In this document: positions 1-10,304 of the stretch, piece after piece
How positions within the stretch are numbered: the stretch's first letter is position 1
Layout: each line of letters begins with the position of its first letter
From: Hyphomicrobiales bacterium
GTDB lineage: Bacteria; Pseudomonadota; Alphaproteobacteria; Rhizobiales; Rhizobiaceae
DNA: 64,000 nucleotides
Direction of reading: 5' to 3'
Assembly (NCBI GenBank): GCA_900472625.1
Contig: UCIT01000011.1
Coordinates: 62,001 to 126,000 of the forward strand
The notes under the pieces: generated by a model
Databases searched by the model: none
Seen by the model: only the letters and a program-made list of their open reading frames with translations
Told to the model about the DNA's origin: nothing
Made by a program: the position numbers and the translations under genes

Positions 1-344
1 TGACGCTTGACAGCATCGAGCCGCTCGCCATCGCGCAGGATGACCGGATCGTTTTCCGACGCGTGCGACAGCAGGCTCCGAACGAAGCTGACTGCCTTCC
101 CCTCCTGCCGGAGCCGGAAATAGGCCCAGGCACCTTCCTGATAACGATCGATCAGCTCAGCCTCTCCGAGAAGCTTGAGGTGGCGCGAGATACGCGGTTG
201 GGATTGTCCGAGAATTTCGGTAAGATCGGTCACGGTGACATCGCCGGCGGCCAGCAGCGCCAGAAGACGCAGGCGCGTCGGCTCACCGGCCGCCCTGAGA
301 ACGTCCACCAACGCATCCAAACCTAGCCTGACGGGCTCACCCAT
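1..344 (-). CDS. ArsR-family regulator, N-terminal part of a probable ArsR-methyltransferase fusion (runs off left edge)
   Basis: Only the first 114 residues are in the window. They form a winged-helix ArsR domain: the segment GEPTRLRLLALLAAGDVTVT leads into the recognition helix region SQPRISRHLKLL and a wing with AWAYFRL. In alphaproteobacteria this head is usually fused to a SAM-dependent methyltransferase and acts as a methionine or SAH-responsive repressor (SahR/SamR type). The fused domain lies outside the window, so it is an inference. I chose the ATG at 344; an in-frame ATG at 362 is possible but would overlap the palindrome at 363-378. That palindrome sits where an autoregulatory operator is expected and also occurs before metH at 32178-32197. 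Confidence 0.85.
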   Translation of the reverse strand, partial: MGEPVRLGLDALVDVLRAAGEPTRLRLLALLAAGDVTVTDLTEILGQSQPRISRHLKLLGEAELIDRYQEGAWAYFRLRQEGKAVSFVRSLLSHASENDPVILRDGERLDAVKR

Positions 345-362
345 ATTCGATCCAATCAACAT

Positions 363-378
363 ATAAAGATATCTTTAT
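363..378. promoter_or_regulatory. 16-bp perfect palindrome, candidate ArsR/SahR-type operator (copy 1)
   Basis: ATAAAGATATCTTTAT is a perfect 16-bp palindrome 19-34 bp upstream of the ArsR gene start at 344. The same core, extended to 20 bp, occurs before metH at 32178-32197. Location and repetition suggest the site bound by the adjacent regulator. Binding itself is inferred. Confidence 0.7.
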
Positions 379-455
379 GTGAAATGGATTGGCCGTGCAA
401 GCAGGATTTCGATCCGTTCACGAAATTCGCTACGCGGAAAGCGACATGGTCGCTC

Positions 456-485
456 AAAAAAAGAGCCCCGACGAAGCGGGGCTCT
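456..485 (-). terminator. Rho-independent terminator of ettA
   Basis: A perfect 9-bp stem (462-470 with 477-485, AGAGCCCCG / CGGGGCTCT, 6-nt loop) is followed on the minus strand by seven T residues. It lies 27 bp beyond the ettA stop codon. Confidence 0.9.
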
Positions 486-511
486 GACATCTTTTGATCA
501 GCGGCGAACGC

Positions 512-2161
<1,650 letters not shown>

Positions 2162-2293
2162 TGATAAGGTGCTCCGCGGCGGAATTTCAGGTTTGCCGCT
2201 ATGTAGGCGAATTGACGCCCGGGAGCAACGCGCCGCAGCCAAAAACCGGATGCTTTTCGCAATGCGTTCCCGCAATCGGCTTGCCGCCCGTGT

Positions 2294-4084
2294 TTATTGC
2301 AGCTTTGCGTGATCGATCCGGAAAAGCTGGAAATTGGTCGCGACCGGCGGCTGGACGCGTTCCAGGCCCGGCCAATCGGCACCGCGTGCCAACGCGGCGT
2401 AGAGCGGCGCCTGCCCTGCGTCAGCCTCCAGCGGAAACCGGCAGACGGCTACGTAGTCAAACGGCGCAAGCATGGCCTGCCGGATGGCTGGTTCCGCAGA
2501 CATGAACGTCTGAAACATGCGCTTCATTCCCGGTGCGGAGCGGTGGAAAGGTATGGCGCCGAGCGAGAAGCCATCCGGCAGAACCTTCAGAACCGGCAAC
2601 GACAACCCCTGCGGCAATGCGATCCCGCCGGGCTGAACATTGGACAACACGCCGAAGTCCTGTCCCTTGCAGGTGTCGAAAGCCATGAAATCGACCGCAT
2701 CGAACGTCTGCTCGACGGGAGCGATCGCCGCGCGCATACCGAGGAACGCCAGAACAACCGCCGCCACACCCGCAAACTGATACCGCTGCATCGAAGAATG
2801 CGCGGTGGAAAGGAACGCGATGGCCGACGGCAGGAACACCGGGACGAAAGCGACCGGGAAGCGGATATTGCGGGTCACCAGAAACGTCAGCACGAGCGCG
2901 CTAGAGGCGACGCAAAAGGCGATGAATGCGCCGACCTCGCCGCGCCGCAGCTTTCCCCAGATCATCGGCAGGGCAAGCACCGCGAAGCAGGTGGTCAGGC
3001 CGAGCAGCGCTGCAATGCTCTCGCGGCCGTTCTCATAGAAGTAGACGATGCTGCGTTCCTGCCAGATGCGATCGAACCAGAGTTGCCGCGACAGGGGATC
3101 GATAATGCCGTAGGGACCAGCCGTGCAGGTGGGAAACAACAATGTGGCACCCCCGACAACCGCCAAAGCAGGAACCGCCAGAATGACGATTCTAGACAGC
3201 GGCGTCGCCTGTCCGATGCGTGCGCCTATTGCGAGAACCGCGGAAAGCCCGATCGTCAGGAAAATATACGGGCCGGAAAATGAATCACACTGTGTCGACA
3301 GCGCAGCGGCAGGCCCGATGAAGGCAAAGGCCGAAGCGACGGTCACCGCGATCATCGCCAGAGATGCCGAAACGATGATATCGCCGCTCTTCCTGATACC
3401 GGCGATGTAGCACGCCACCAGCCCGGCATAGCCTGTGGCCAGAAACGGCATGCATTCCAGGCCGATGACGATCGACAGAGCGCCTCCCACCCCTATCATC
3501 ACGCCGCCCCGACGATCCCAGCGAACCAGGCCGGCTATGATCATCATCATCACCACGATCTGCGCATTGTGATGATCGATCCGACCGGGCGAAAACTCAT
3601 CGATCCCGAGGCTCATGGCGAGCGTCATCAAAACAAGGGAAATCTGCAGTGACAATTTCGAGATCGGCACGACACCGAGCAGCCGATCGACCGTTCCGAC
3701 AACCAGAAAGCAGAAGACCGACAACAGCAGAGGCGGCCAGATGTAGAAGCTGTACTGAATCGCATCGGCGAGAGGCACGAAGAGCGCAAGCGTCTGCGCA
3801 ATGGCGACATAGGGAAGATCGATAAGCCGGGACCAAGGCGATATGTAAGCCTCTGGCATTGAGATCGCCGGCAGCGTCAGGTCAAACCAGTGGCCACTGG
3901 CCGACAGCAGATGCCGGATCTGTAAGCCTCTCATCACATCGTCGATATCACCGACGAACGGCCCGCCTGTCGCGAGATCGACAGCGATCATCGCCAACGA
4001 TGTCGCATACATCAGGAGAAAAGCACCGGCCTTGGAGATTCGGCCGGAAAAACTCGACTGGCTGGCTAAACCGACCCCATGCAT
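2294..4084 (-). CDS. Polytopic membrane protein, GT-C glycosyltransferase-like
   Basis: About 596 residues with roughly a dozen hydrophobic segments. The first (LLMYATSLAMIAVDLA) is followed by a loop carrying an acidic GDIDDVMR motif before WFDLTLP. Acidic residues in the first periplasmic loop are typical of GT-C glycosyltransferases that use polyprenyl-linked sugars, so a surface-polysaccharide or lipid glycosylation role is plausible but unproven. A hydrophilic C-terminal region of about 150 residues contains FDAVDFMAFDTCKGQDFG. An in-frame GTG at 4105 could add seven residues; neither start has an ideal ribosome site. It stands alone between ettA and the RNase gene. Confidence 0.65.
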   Translation of the reverse strand: MHGVGLASQSSFSGRISKAGAFLLMYATSLAMIAVDLATGGPFVGDIDDVMRGLQIRHLLSASGHWFDLTLPAISMPEAYISPWSRLIDLPYVAIAQTLALFVPLADAIQYSFYIWPPLLLSVFCFLVVGTVDRLLGVVPISKLSLQISLVLMTLAMSLGIDEFSPGRIDHHNAQIVVMMMIIAGLVRWDRRGGVMIGVGGALSIVIGLECMPFLATGYAGLVACYIAGIRKSGDIIVSASLAMIAVTVASAFAFIGPAAALSTQCDSFSGPYIFLTIGLSAVLAIGARIGQATPLSRIVILAVPALAVVGGATLLFPTCTAGPYGIIDPLSRQLWFDRIWQERSIVYFYENGRESIAALLGLTTCFAVLALPMIWGKLRRGEVGAFIAFCVASSALVLTFLVTRNIRFPVAFVPVFLPSAIAFLSTAHSSMQRYQFAGVAAVVLAFLGMRAAIAPVEQTFDAVDFMAFDTCKGQDFGVLSNVQPGGIALPQGLSLPVLKVLPDGFSLGAIPFHRSAPGMKRMFQTFMSAEPAIRQAMLAPFDYVAVCRFPLEADAGQAPLYAALARGADWPGLERVQPPVATNFQLFRIDHAKLQ

Positions 4085-4171
4085 GTTCAACGGATTGCCC
4101 TTCACTGACCGGGAAGCACCAGTCTAGTGTCAAGAAGCTAAAAAACCGTCGCCGCAGCGTTAGCTACGACG

Positions 4172-4906
4172 TCAAAATCCAGCCGCGTCGACAATCCCCT
4201 CATTGCAGCCAAACGACGTCCTCCCAGCCCCCTGAATGAGATCGCCAAGGCCCGCTCGAGCGTTCGTCGTCGCATCCTCGGACAATCCGATGGTGATTTC
4301 GCTGATCACCCGGCTGTTGCCGGCTCGGCGGCAGCTCATTTTCACCCGGTCGCTGGCGCCCGGCCCAAAACTCTTGTCGAAAGCCGACTTGATCTGCTGC
4401 GCGCTCAGTGACTTGCCGACATTGGCGGCAAACAGGTCGCGGACGCCGGAGCTGTTCAGTTCGCCCATCAGCCGGACGGCAGTGGCGAAATAATCGTCGG
4501 CGCTCATGTTGGTGCAGGTACCGTGCTTCAGCCATTCATGCCGCTCGAGGCCGGATTGGGTTCCGGGCATCGCCTTGTCGAGCGCCGCCCTGCCCTCTGC
4601 CGACAAACTCACCGCAGGCAGATCGCTCCAGCGGCTATCCTTGTCGGCGGCGCGCAAATCCTCCGAAACGCCGCAGTAGTCCCGCCGCATCGGCCATAGC
4701 CCGTGCAGCGAGAAGTTCGTCGCATCGTGACGATCGCGCGTCTGGCTGGCGCATTCGGCCTTGCGCTGGTTGGTCTGGCAGAACGCCGGCTGCCAGCTGG
4801 CCGCCAGGATAAACCGCGTCCGCCCGCCACCTTCCTGCGCGACGGCCGCACTTGCCGAGATCGTCGCCAGCAGAATCAACACCACGCGCAGCAGCTGATT
4901 GCTCAT
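4172..4906 (-). CDS. Secreted ribonuclease T2 family protein
   Basis: A 244-residue protein with an N-terminal signal peptide (LLRVVLILLATISASAAVA) followed by an RNase T2 fold. Both catalytic signatures are intact: CAS-1 NFSLHGLWP with His68 and CAS-2 ERHEWLKHGTC with His123, Glu124, Lys127 and His128. Several cysteines fit the family's disulphides. It should act in the periplasm or outside the cell, cleaving single-stranded RNA through 2',3'-cyclic intermediates, possibly for nucleotide scavenging. The ATG at 4906 is preceded by GGAGG six bases upstream. It is divergent from the hydrolase gene at 5062, sharing a 155-bp promoter region. Confidence 0.93.
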   Translation of the reverse strand: MSNQLLRVVLILLATISASAAVAQEGGGRTRFILAASWQPAFCQTNQRKAECASQTRDRHDATNFSLHGLWPMRRDYCGVSEDLRAADKDSRWSDLPAVSLSAEGRAALDKAMPGTQSGLERHEWLKHGTCTNMSADDYFATAVRLMGELNSSGVRDLFAANVGKSLSAQQIKSAFDKSFGPGASDRVKMSCRRAGNSRVISEITIGLSEDATTNARAGLGDLIQGAGRTSFGCNEGIVDAAGF

Positions 4907-5061
4907 CTCCACCTCCAACAAGGAACAATTCATGAACAAATAACCATGTGTGTTCCGTTTTCGCAAGACGCAAAACGCACCGGCTGAAATTCCCCGGCAC
5001 AACGATATCGGGCTGTTGCATTTGGCTGCTGTTCTGGTTTTCTCCCGTGACGGAGGAAATC

Positions 5062-6009
5062 ATGTTTGCAGACACCCAGCGCCTTGTGACGCAAGGCGCT
5101 TCGCTTGCCTTTCACCATCAGCCGGCGGAGGGACGGCCCCGCGCCATCCTTCTGGTCAGCCACGGCCTCGCGGAGCATTCCCGACGCTACGCGCCGTTTG
5201 CCGCTGCCATGGCGAAACGCGGCTATCACGTCTACGCGCATGATCATCGCGGCCACGGCGAGACGACAGCCACGGACGCGCCGATCGGCCGCTTCGCCAA
5301 GCGTGACGGCATCTACCGGGTGATTGCCGACGTGGCGGCGATGCGCAGCCACGCCGCAGCCCAGCATCCTGGCCTTCCCGTCATCCTCTTCGGCCATTCG
5401 ATGGGCGGACTGATCGCACTCAACACCGCCGTCAGCCATCCGGACAAGTTCGATGCGCTGGCCATCTGGAACTCCAATTTCAATCCCGGCCTCGCCGGGC
5501 GCGCAGCCCAGGCGATCCTGGTTGCCGAACGTGCACTGAAGGGATCCGACGTGCCGAGCGCCCTGCTACCGAAGCTGACCTTCGCCGCATGGGGCAAATC
5601 CATCGCCGGCCACCGCACCGATTTCGACTGGCTGTCGCGTGATCCAGCCGAGGTCGACACATATATCGCCGACCCGCTCTGCGGCTTCGACGCGTCGGTC
5701 TCCCTGTGGCTCGATCTGTTCGAACTGACGTTCCGCGCACCGCAGAAGTCTCATCTCGCGCGCCTGCCTACCCGCCTGCCGATCAATCTTGTCGGCGGCG
5801 GGCAGGATCCGGCCACGGAGAACGGAAAAGCCATCCTCTGGCTATCAAATCATTTGAAAGCATCCGGCTTCTCCCGTATCAGCACTGAGATATATCAGGA
5901 CATGCGCCACGAGACGCTGAACGAGATCGGCGCGGAGGCCGCCATCACGGCATTCGCCGACTGGTGCGACCAGGCGGTGGTCAAGTCCGCAGCAGAGAGC
6001 ACAGCATGA
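5062..6009 (+). CDS. Alpha/beta hydrolase, monoacylglycerol-lipase / lysophospholipase type
   Basis: A 315-residue serine hydrolase (Hydrolase_4 type). It shows the oxyanion-side HGLAEHSRRY, the YAHDHRGHG strand motif, and the nucleophile elbow GHSMGG (Ser in ILFGHSMGGL). A late Asp (GGGQDPAT) and His (DMRHETLNE) complete the triad. The family hydrolyses monoacylglycerols or lysophospholipids in the cytoplasm or at the inner membrane. ATG at 5062 has GGAGG eight bases upstream, so the longer frame reaching 4948 is not used. It overlaps the following transporter gene by four bases (ATGA), a translationally coupled pair. Confidence 0.9.
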   Translation: MFADTQRLVTQGASLAFHHQPAEGRPRAILLVSHGLAEHSRRYAPFAAAMAKRGYHVYAHDHRGHGETTATDAPIGRFAKRDGIYRVIADVAAMRSHAAAQHPGLPVILFGHSMGGLIALNTAVSHPDKFDALAIWNSNFNPGLAGRAAQAILVAERALKGSDVPSALLPKLTFAAWGKSIAGHRTDFDWLSRDPAEVDTYIADPLCGFDASVSLWLDLFELTFRAPQKSHLARLPTRLPINLVGGGQDPATENGKAILWLSNHLKASGFSRISTEIYQDMRHETLNEIGAEAAITAFADWCDQAVVKSAAESTA

Positions 6010-6962
6010 GCAGCAACAACACCCGGCTCGTCAACACCTCCTCAGAGGTTATGACGGGCCTTATCCTGATGTTCATCTCGGTACTGATCTCGCCCGTCAT
6101 CGACATCTTCTCCAAGCTCGCCATCACCACCGTACCGTCCGCTCAGATCACCGCTGCGCGGTTTGCCGTGCAGGCGCTCTGCATGCTGCCGATCGTGCTG
6201 TGGCGCCGCAACCTCGCCGATACGACATGGCGCCAGAGCCTGTTCCACGCGATCCGCGGCGCCATCATCACCATCTCGATGATCTCCTTCGTCACCACGC
6301 TGAAATACATGGCGGTGGCCGACGCCATCGCCATCTTCTTCGTCGAGCCGATCATCCTGACGATCCTCAGCAGCATCTTCCTCAAGGAAGCCATCGGCTG
6401 GCGGCGCTACACCGCCTGCGGCGTCGGCTTCTTAGGCGCCATCCTGATCATCCAGCCGAGCTTCCAGGAAGTCGGCTACGTCGCGTTGTTGCCTGTTGTC
6501 AGCGCTGTCTGCATCGCCATATCGGCGATGATGAACCGGGCACTGGCGCAGCGCGAGGACCCCTGGGTGATGCAGTTCCACATGGGGCTGTGGGGCCTGC
6601 TGATCTGCGCCATCCTGCTCTATATAGGCCATGGCACGGGTTCCGACGTCTTCGATCCCGTCCTGCCCGATACTCGCGCGTGGCTCTATCTGCTCGGCGT
6701 TGGCGTCACCGCCGCGATCGCCGGCATCTTCGGCGTCTATGCCTACCGCTCGGCACCTGCCTCGACGCTCGCACCGCTGCAGTATTTCGAAATCGTCTCG
6801 GCGACGGCCTTTGCCTGGCTGGTGTTCGGTGATTTCCCGGATGCGCTGAAATGGCTCGGCATACTGATCATCATGGGCTCCGGCTTCTACATCATCTGGC
6901 GCGAGCGTCGCTTCGCCTCGAAGCCGGTATCCGACACCTCGGAAGAAACACGGGCGCCCTGA
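6006..6962 (+). CDS. DMT-superfamily (EamA) transporter
   Basis: A 318-residue protein with about ten transmembrane helices arranged as two EamA repeats. The first covers roughly residues 15-145 and carries ITAARFAVQALCMLPIVLW; the second follows from ALLPVVSAVCIAISAMMNRAL and ends with FAWLVFGDFPDALKWLGILIIMGSGFYIIW. Members move small metabolites or amino acids, mostly outward; the substrate cannot be read from sequence. The start overlaps the stop of the hydrolase gene, so the two are probably co-translated and the transporter may handle a product of that hydrolase. A bidirectional terminator follows. Confidence 0.9.
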   Translation: MSSNNTRLVNTSSEVMTGLILMFISVLISPVIDIFSKLAITTVPSAQITAARFAVQALCMLPIVLWRRNLADTTWRQSLFHAIRGAIITISMISFVTTLKYMAVADAIAIFFVEPIILTILSSIFLKEAIGWRRYTACGVGFLGAILIIQPSFQEVGYVALLPVVSAVCIAISAMMNRALAQREDPWVMQFHMGLWGLLICAILLYIGHGTGSDVFDPVLPDTRAWLYLLGVGVTAAIAGIFGVYAYRSAPASTLAPLQYFEIVSATAFAWLVFGDFPDALKWLGILIIMGSGFYIIWRERRFASKPVSDTSEETRAP

Positions 6963-6980
6963 CATTGCCCAAGAACAAAA

Positions 6981-7009
6981 AAAGCCGGTGAGCGAACCCA
7001 CCGGCTTTT
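6981..7009. terminator. Bidirectional rho-independent terminator
   Basis: Perfect 10-bp stem AAAGCCGGTG / CACCGGCTTT (6981-6990 with 6999-7008) with an 8-nt loop. A-run on the left and T-run on the right let it serve both the rightward DMT gene and the leftward RidA gene. Confidence 0.9.
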
Positions 7010-7031
7010 CTCAAATCGAGAGGCGACGATC

Positions 7032-7373
7032 TTAGATCGCGGCTGTTACGGTGAATTCGACCTTGTACTTCGGTGCGGCCAGCTTGGCTTCGCTGGTGGC
7101 GCGGGCCGGCGTGTTGGCCGGATCGACCCAGGCTTCCCAGGCAGCATTCATCTCGGCGAAATAGGACATGTCGGAAAGATAGATCAGCGTCTGCAGGATC
7201 TTCGACTTGTCGCTACCGGCCGCCGCCAGCAGGCGATCGACTTCGGCCAGCGCGTATTTGCACTGTTCGGTGACGGTCTCGCCTTCACCGACCTGGCCAG
7301 CCAGATAGACGGTGTTGCCGTGAACCACTGCGCCGCTCATGCGGGCGCCGGCGTCGATACGCTTGATGCTCAT
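7032..7373 (-). CDS. RidA/YjgF family enamine-imine deaminase-like protein
   Basis: A 113-residue single-domain RidA protein. Family landmarks include VVHGNTVYLAGQVGEG, the LIYLSDMSYFAEMNAAWEAWV region and PARATSEAKLA, where the conserved Arg that binds the substrate carboxylate lies. Family members are trimeric cytosolic enzymes that hydrolyse reactive enamines or imines released by PLP enzymes; subclass substrates vary, so a precise reaction is not assigned. ATG at 7373 is preceded by AAGGAG. It is followed by the bidirectional terminator and appears monocistronic. Confidence 0.92.
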   Translation of the reverse strand: MSIKRIDAGARMSGAVVHGNTVYLAGQVGEGETVTEQCKYALAEVDRLLAAAGSDKSKILQTLIYLSDMSYFAEMNAAWEAWVDPANTPARATSEAKLAAPKYKVEFTVTAAI

Positions 7374-7443
7374 GGTATTCTCCTTGCTATGATAAGAAAG
7401 ACGCCGCACGAGAGGCGGCGCCGGATGTCAACTTAACCTGAAG

Positions 7444-7782
7444 CTAAGTGCGGATATGGTGGGTCTTCTGATAGATCGCCGTGGAGCGGGCGCCGGAGCG
7501 GCAGTAGCCGAGCATCGGGCGCGGAAATTCATCGAGCGCATCGACCATGCCGGCAACCGCCTCTTCCGTCACGCCCATCGGGCCGACGGGAACATGGGCG
7601 ATCTCGAGACCGAGCTCTTTCGCCCGCGCTTCGATATCAGCGAACGGCGTCTGGTCCATGCTTTCCTGGTCCGGACGATGGCAGACGATGGACTTGAAAC
7701 CCAAAGCCTTGATCTCGTCCAGCTCATCGACCGTGATCTGGCCCGACACCGAATATTCGTCATCGATCTGGCGAATGTCCAT
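7444..7782 (-). CDS. TIGR01244/DUF442 protein-tyrosine-phosphatase-like protein
   Basis: A 112-residue protein matching the stand-alone DUF442 domain (also found fused to BlhA-like beta-lactamase-fold proteins). The segment IVCHRPDQE and the C-terminal loop GYCRSGARS, with Cys followed four residues later by Arg, resemble a dual-specificity phosphatase or sulfurtransferase active site. The fold family is recognised, but the physiological reaction is unknown; some relatives are linked to sulfide or sulfur metabolism. ATG at 7782. Confidence 0.85.
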   Translation of the reverse strand: MDIRQIDDEYSVSGQITVDELDEIKALGFKSIVCHRPDQESMDQTPFADIEARAKELGLEIAHVPVGPMGVTEEAVAGMVDALDEFPRPMLGYCRSGARSTAIYQKTHHIRT

Positions 7783-7865
7783 CGCAAATACTCCTGAATT
7801 CGTTGGCTGAATGACTACGCCGCCCGATGCGGGGCGTCAACCGCAGATCGCGCCGATCGAGGCGC

Positions 7866-8705
7866 TTAGACGAAGGCGAAGCTCAGCGCATAGTCGCGGC
7901 TCTCGCCCGGCGCCAGCAGCACGAATTCCCCCGCGGCCTCAAGCTCGGAGCGCCCCAACCAGCGATGCGAGACCGGCTCGATGCCAAGCACGTCGGCCGG
8001 CGCGGTCTGGTTTCTCCAGACCTGCAAATGCGGCAACGTATCGGCCTTGACGCGCACCCGCAGCGTCTTGCCCGATATCGCCGCGATCGGCCCAAGCCGA
8101 ACCTCGGCAAGACCACGGTCCGTCGCCGGCGCCTCGACGCAGAAGATATCGCCGCCGTTCTTGCCAAACCGCCAGGGAAAGCCGCCGTCATCCAGCATCG
8201 CGCCCTCAAGCCGCGTCGCGTCGTCGAACCACTTGCCGCCGATGTTCATGTGATACATCAGAAAGGTTGGCACCGTCCGGTCGCTGGTGTTGATCACCCT
8301 GTCCGTCAGATACGCCTCGCCCGTCTGGCCGTCGATGAACCAGTGCCGCTCGATGCGGGCAGGAAGCCCTTCGACGCTAACGATCTCGATATCGGCCCGG
8401 CATTCGGCATTGCCGTTCTCGAACCGCGTCCAGAGAACCGTGGCGGCATGTCCGGCGGCGGATCCGTGCAGCGGGAAGGTCTTTCCGTCCGGATCGCCGG
8501 GGATAGGCTCGCGATGGCGAATATGATCAGGTCCGCAGGTGAAGAGAAAGCCCTGGACGGAATGCGAGATGCGTGCGTCGCCATCATCCGGCACCGCCTC
8601 CTTCGGCGCGATGTCGATACCATCGACCACGCAGCTGCCGATATCCATCAACGATGTATCGTCCAGCATCAACTTCGGCCCGCGCGCCGCCGCAAACTCC
8701 ATCAT
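7866..8705 (-). CDS. DUF4432 family protein, aldose-1-epimerase-like fold
   Basis: A 279-residue cytosolic protein of the DUF4432 group, beta-sandwich relatives of galactose mutarotase. Recognisable features are the HGSAAGHAA segment, the MYHMNIGGKWFDD motif near the middle and EPVSHRWLGRSEL toward the C-terminus. The His residues may act as in mutarotases, but the substrate is not known. ATG at 8705 follows AAGGAGGAG; a second ATG directly follows. It is divergent from the L,D-transpeptidase gene. The 238-bp intergenic region between them is AT-rich, and I see no clear operator in it. Confidence 0.8.
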   Translation of the reverse strand: MMEFAAARGPKLMLDDTSLMDIGSCVVDGIDIAPKEAVPDDGDARISHSVQGFLFTCGPDHIRHREPIPGDPDGKTFPLHGSAAGHAATVLWTRFENGNAECRADIEIVSVEGLPARIERHWFIDGQTGEAYLTDRVINTSDRTVPTFLMYHMNIGGKWFDDATRLEGAMLDDGGFPWRFGKNGGDIFCVEAPATDRGLAEVRLGPIAAISGKTLRVRVKADTLPHLQVWRNQTAPADVLGIEPVSHRWLGRSELEAAGEFVLLAPGESRDYALSFAFV

Positions 8706-8943
8706 GCCTCGTCTCCTCCTTATGATATCGACGTAGGGTTAGGTTGCGCGCCACGTTTCGTCAATCTGGCGTATGCGCGTCATAGCAGCATTTTGATTGG
8801 AACCGTCTGGCCCTCTCAAATGTTTATGAGTAAAGGGAAAATCAGCAGTTTTTTCATATTTTGTTCAGCACGATTTCATAAATTCCACACTAACGTCAAA
8901 ATTCGCGGGTGTGTGTCGCCAAGTCACTGAAGGATACGAAGAC

Positions 8944-10293
8944 GTGAATCGCTTTCTGAAATCGGCATTGTCTGGGACAATCATCGTGCTGGCCTTCACG
9001 GCGGCAGCCAAGGATGCCGGTGCGCAGCAATACCGCCGCCAGGGCAGCGTCGTCTTCATTACGCCGAACGGCGAGATCCTCGACTACGTGCCATCGGGCA
9101 CCGGCTACGCCCGCGACAGGAGCGGCAACCGCGTGCTGGTGGACGGTTACGGCAACATCGTTGCCACGGAAGCCCGAGCACGCGGCTACTATCCGCCGCC
9201 GCCCTCGCGCGAGGTCTACAACAACGATCCCTATTACAGCGATGACGGTTACGGCGACACGCGCTACTCCGAACGTGGCGCCGTGACCGGCGCGATCCCC
9301 CGCGAAGCCTCGATCGATCGCCAGCCGCTGGAAAACCAGGCCTACCCGCAAAACGACGGCGACTACGCCTCGATCGAACCCGACCAGCAGCAGCCTGAGG
9401 TCACCCAGCCGACCCGACCGGCCGATCCTGTGATCACGCTGAAAAACAAGTCCAAGTCGGAGATCGTCGCACTTCAGGTCTTCCTCGACCGCGCCGGTGT
9501 TTCGCCGGGCGCCATCGATGGTCACATGGGCGCCAACGTCACCAAGGCGGTCTATGCCTACAACCAGATGACTGGCGAGACGCTCGATCCGAACAACACG
9601 GATGCGATCCTCGAGCAGTTGCGCATGTCGGGCGGCCTCCCGGTCGTCAGCTATACTATCACGCCCGCCGATGCTGCCGGTCCCTATGTCGCCGAAATCC
9701 CTGAGGATTACGCGCACAAGGCGCAGCTGACGTCGCTGGCGTTCACATCGACCACCGAGGCGCTGGCCGAACGCTTCCACATGGACGAAGGCTTCCTGAA
9801 GGAACTCAACCCGGGCGCCGACTTCACCGTTCCAGGCACCGTCATCAAGGTTGTCAATCCCGGCGAGATCAAGACCGGCAGCGTCGCGCGCATCGTCGCC
9901 GACAAGGCCAAGAAGCAGGTCTTCGCCTACGACGCCTCCGGCAGCCTGATCTCCGCCTATCCGGCCTCGATCGGCTCGACCGACACGCCCTCGCCTTCGG
10001 GCACCGTCACCGTCGAACGCGTTGCCTTCAATCCGGGTTACACCTACAATCCGAAGATCAATTTCCAGCAGGGCGCCAACGACAAGATCCTCAACATCCC
10101 GCCAGGCCCGAACGGCCCGGTCGGCACAGTATGGATGGCCTTGTCGAAGCCGACCTACGGCATTCACGGCACGCCGGAGCCCTCCAAGATCGGCCGCACG
10201 CAAAGCCATGGCTGTATCCGCCTGACCAATTGGGACGCCACCGAACTGGCCAAGATGGTCAAGCCAGGCGTCACCGTCGAATTCGTCGACTGA
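8944..10293 (+). CDS. Periplasmic L,D-transpeptidase (YkuD) with peptidoglycan-binding region
   Basis: A 449-residue exported protein read from GTG at 8944, which gives a plausible signal peptide (FLKSALSGTIIVLAFTAAAKDAGAQQ). A low-complexity Pro/Tyr/Asp-rich stretch follows, then a peptidoglycan-binding-like helix segment (ALQVFLDRAGVSPGAIDGHMG). After a LysM-like spacer comes a C-terminal YkuD domain with the catalytic motif HGTPEP...SHGCIRL; the nucleophile is Cys424. The enzyme makes 3-3 cross-links in peptidoglycan or attaches proteins to it; rhizobia carry many paralogues. It ends 11 bp from the convergent LuxR gene. Confidence 0.92.
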   Translation: MNRFLKSALSGTIIVLAFTAAAKDAGAQQYRRQGSVVFITPNGEILDYVPSGTGYARDRSGNRVLVDGYGNIVATEARARGYYPPPPSREVYNNDPYYSDDGYGDTRYSERGAVTGAIPREASIDRQPLENQAYPQNDGDYASIEPDQQQPEVTQPTRPADPVITLKNKSKSEIVALQVFLDRAGVSPGAIDGHMGANVTKAVYAYNQMTGETLDPNNTDAILEQLRMSGGLPVVSYTITPADAAGPYVAEIPEDYAHKAQLTSLAFTSTTEALAERFHMDEGFLKELNPGADFTVPGTVIKVVNPGEIKTGSVARIVADKAKKQVFAYDASGSLISAYPASIGSTDTPSPSGTVTVERVAFNPGYTYNPKINFQQGANDKILNIPPGPNGPVGTVWMALSKPTYGIHGTPEPSKIGRTQSHGCIRLTNWDATELAKMVKPGVTVEFVD

Positions 10294-10304
10294 TACGATA
10301 CAGC

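Noticed and set aside
4408..4812. 134-codon frame opposite the RNase T2 gene
   Set aside because: Arg/Ser-rich shadow of a gene with intact catalytic motifs.
8896..10209. 437-codon open frame antisense to the L,D-transpeptidase gene
   Set aside because: It lies wholly opposite a gene with clear signal peptide and YkuD motifs. Its Arg/Gly/Val-rich composition is the usual mirror of GC-rich codons.
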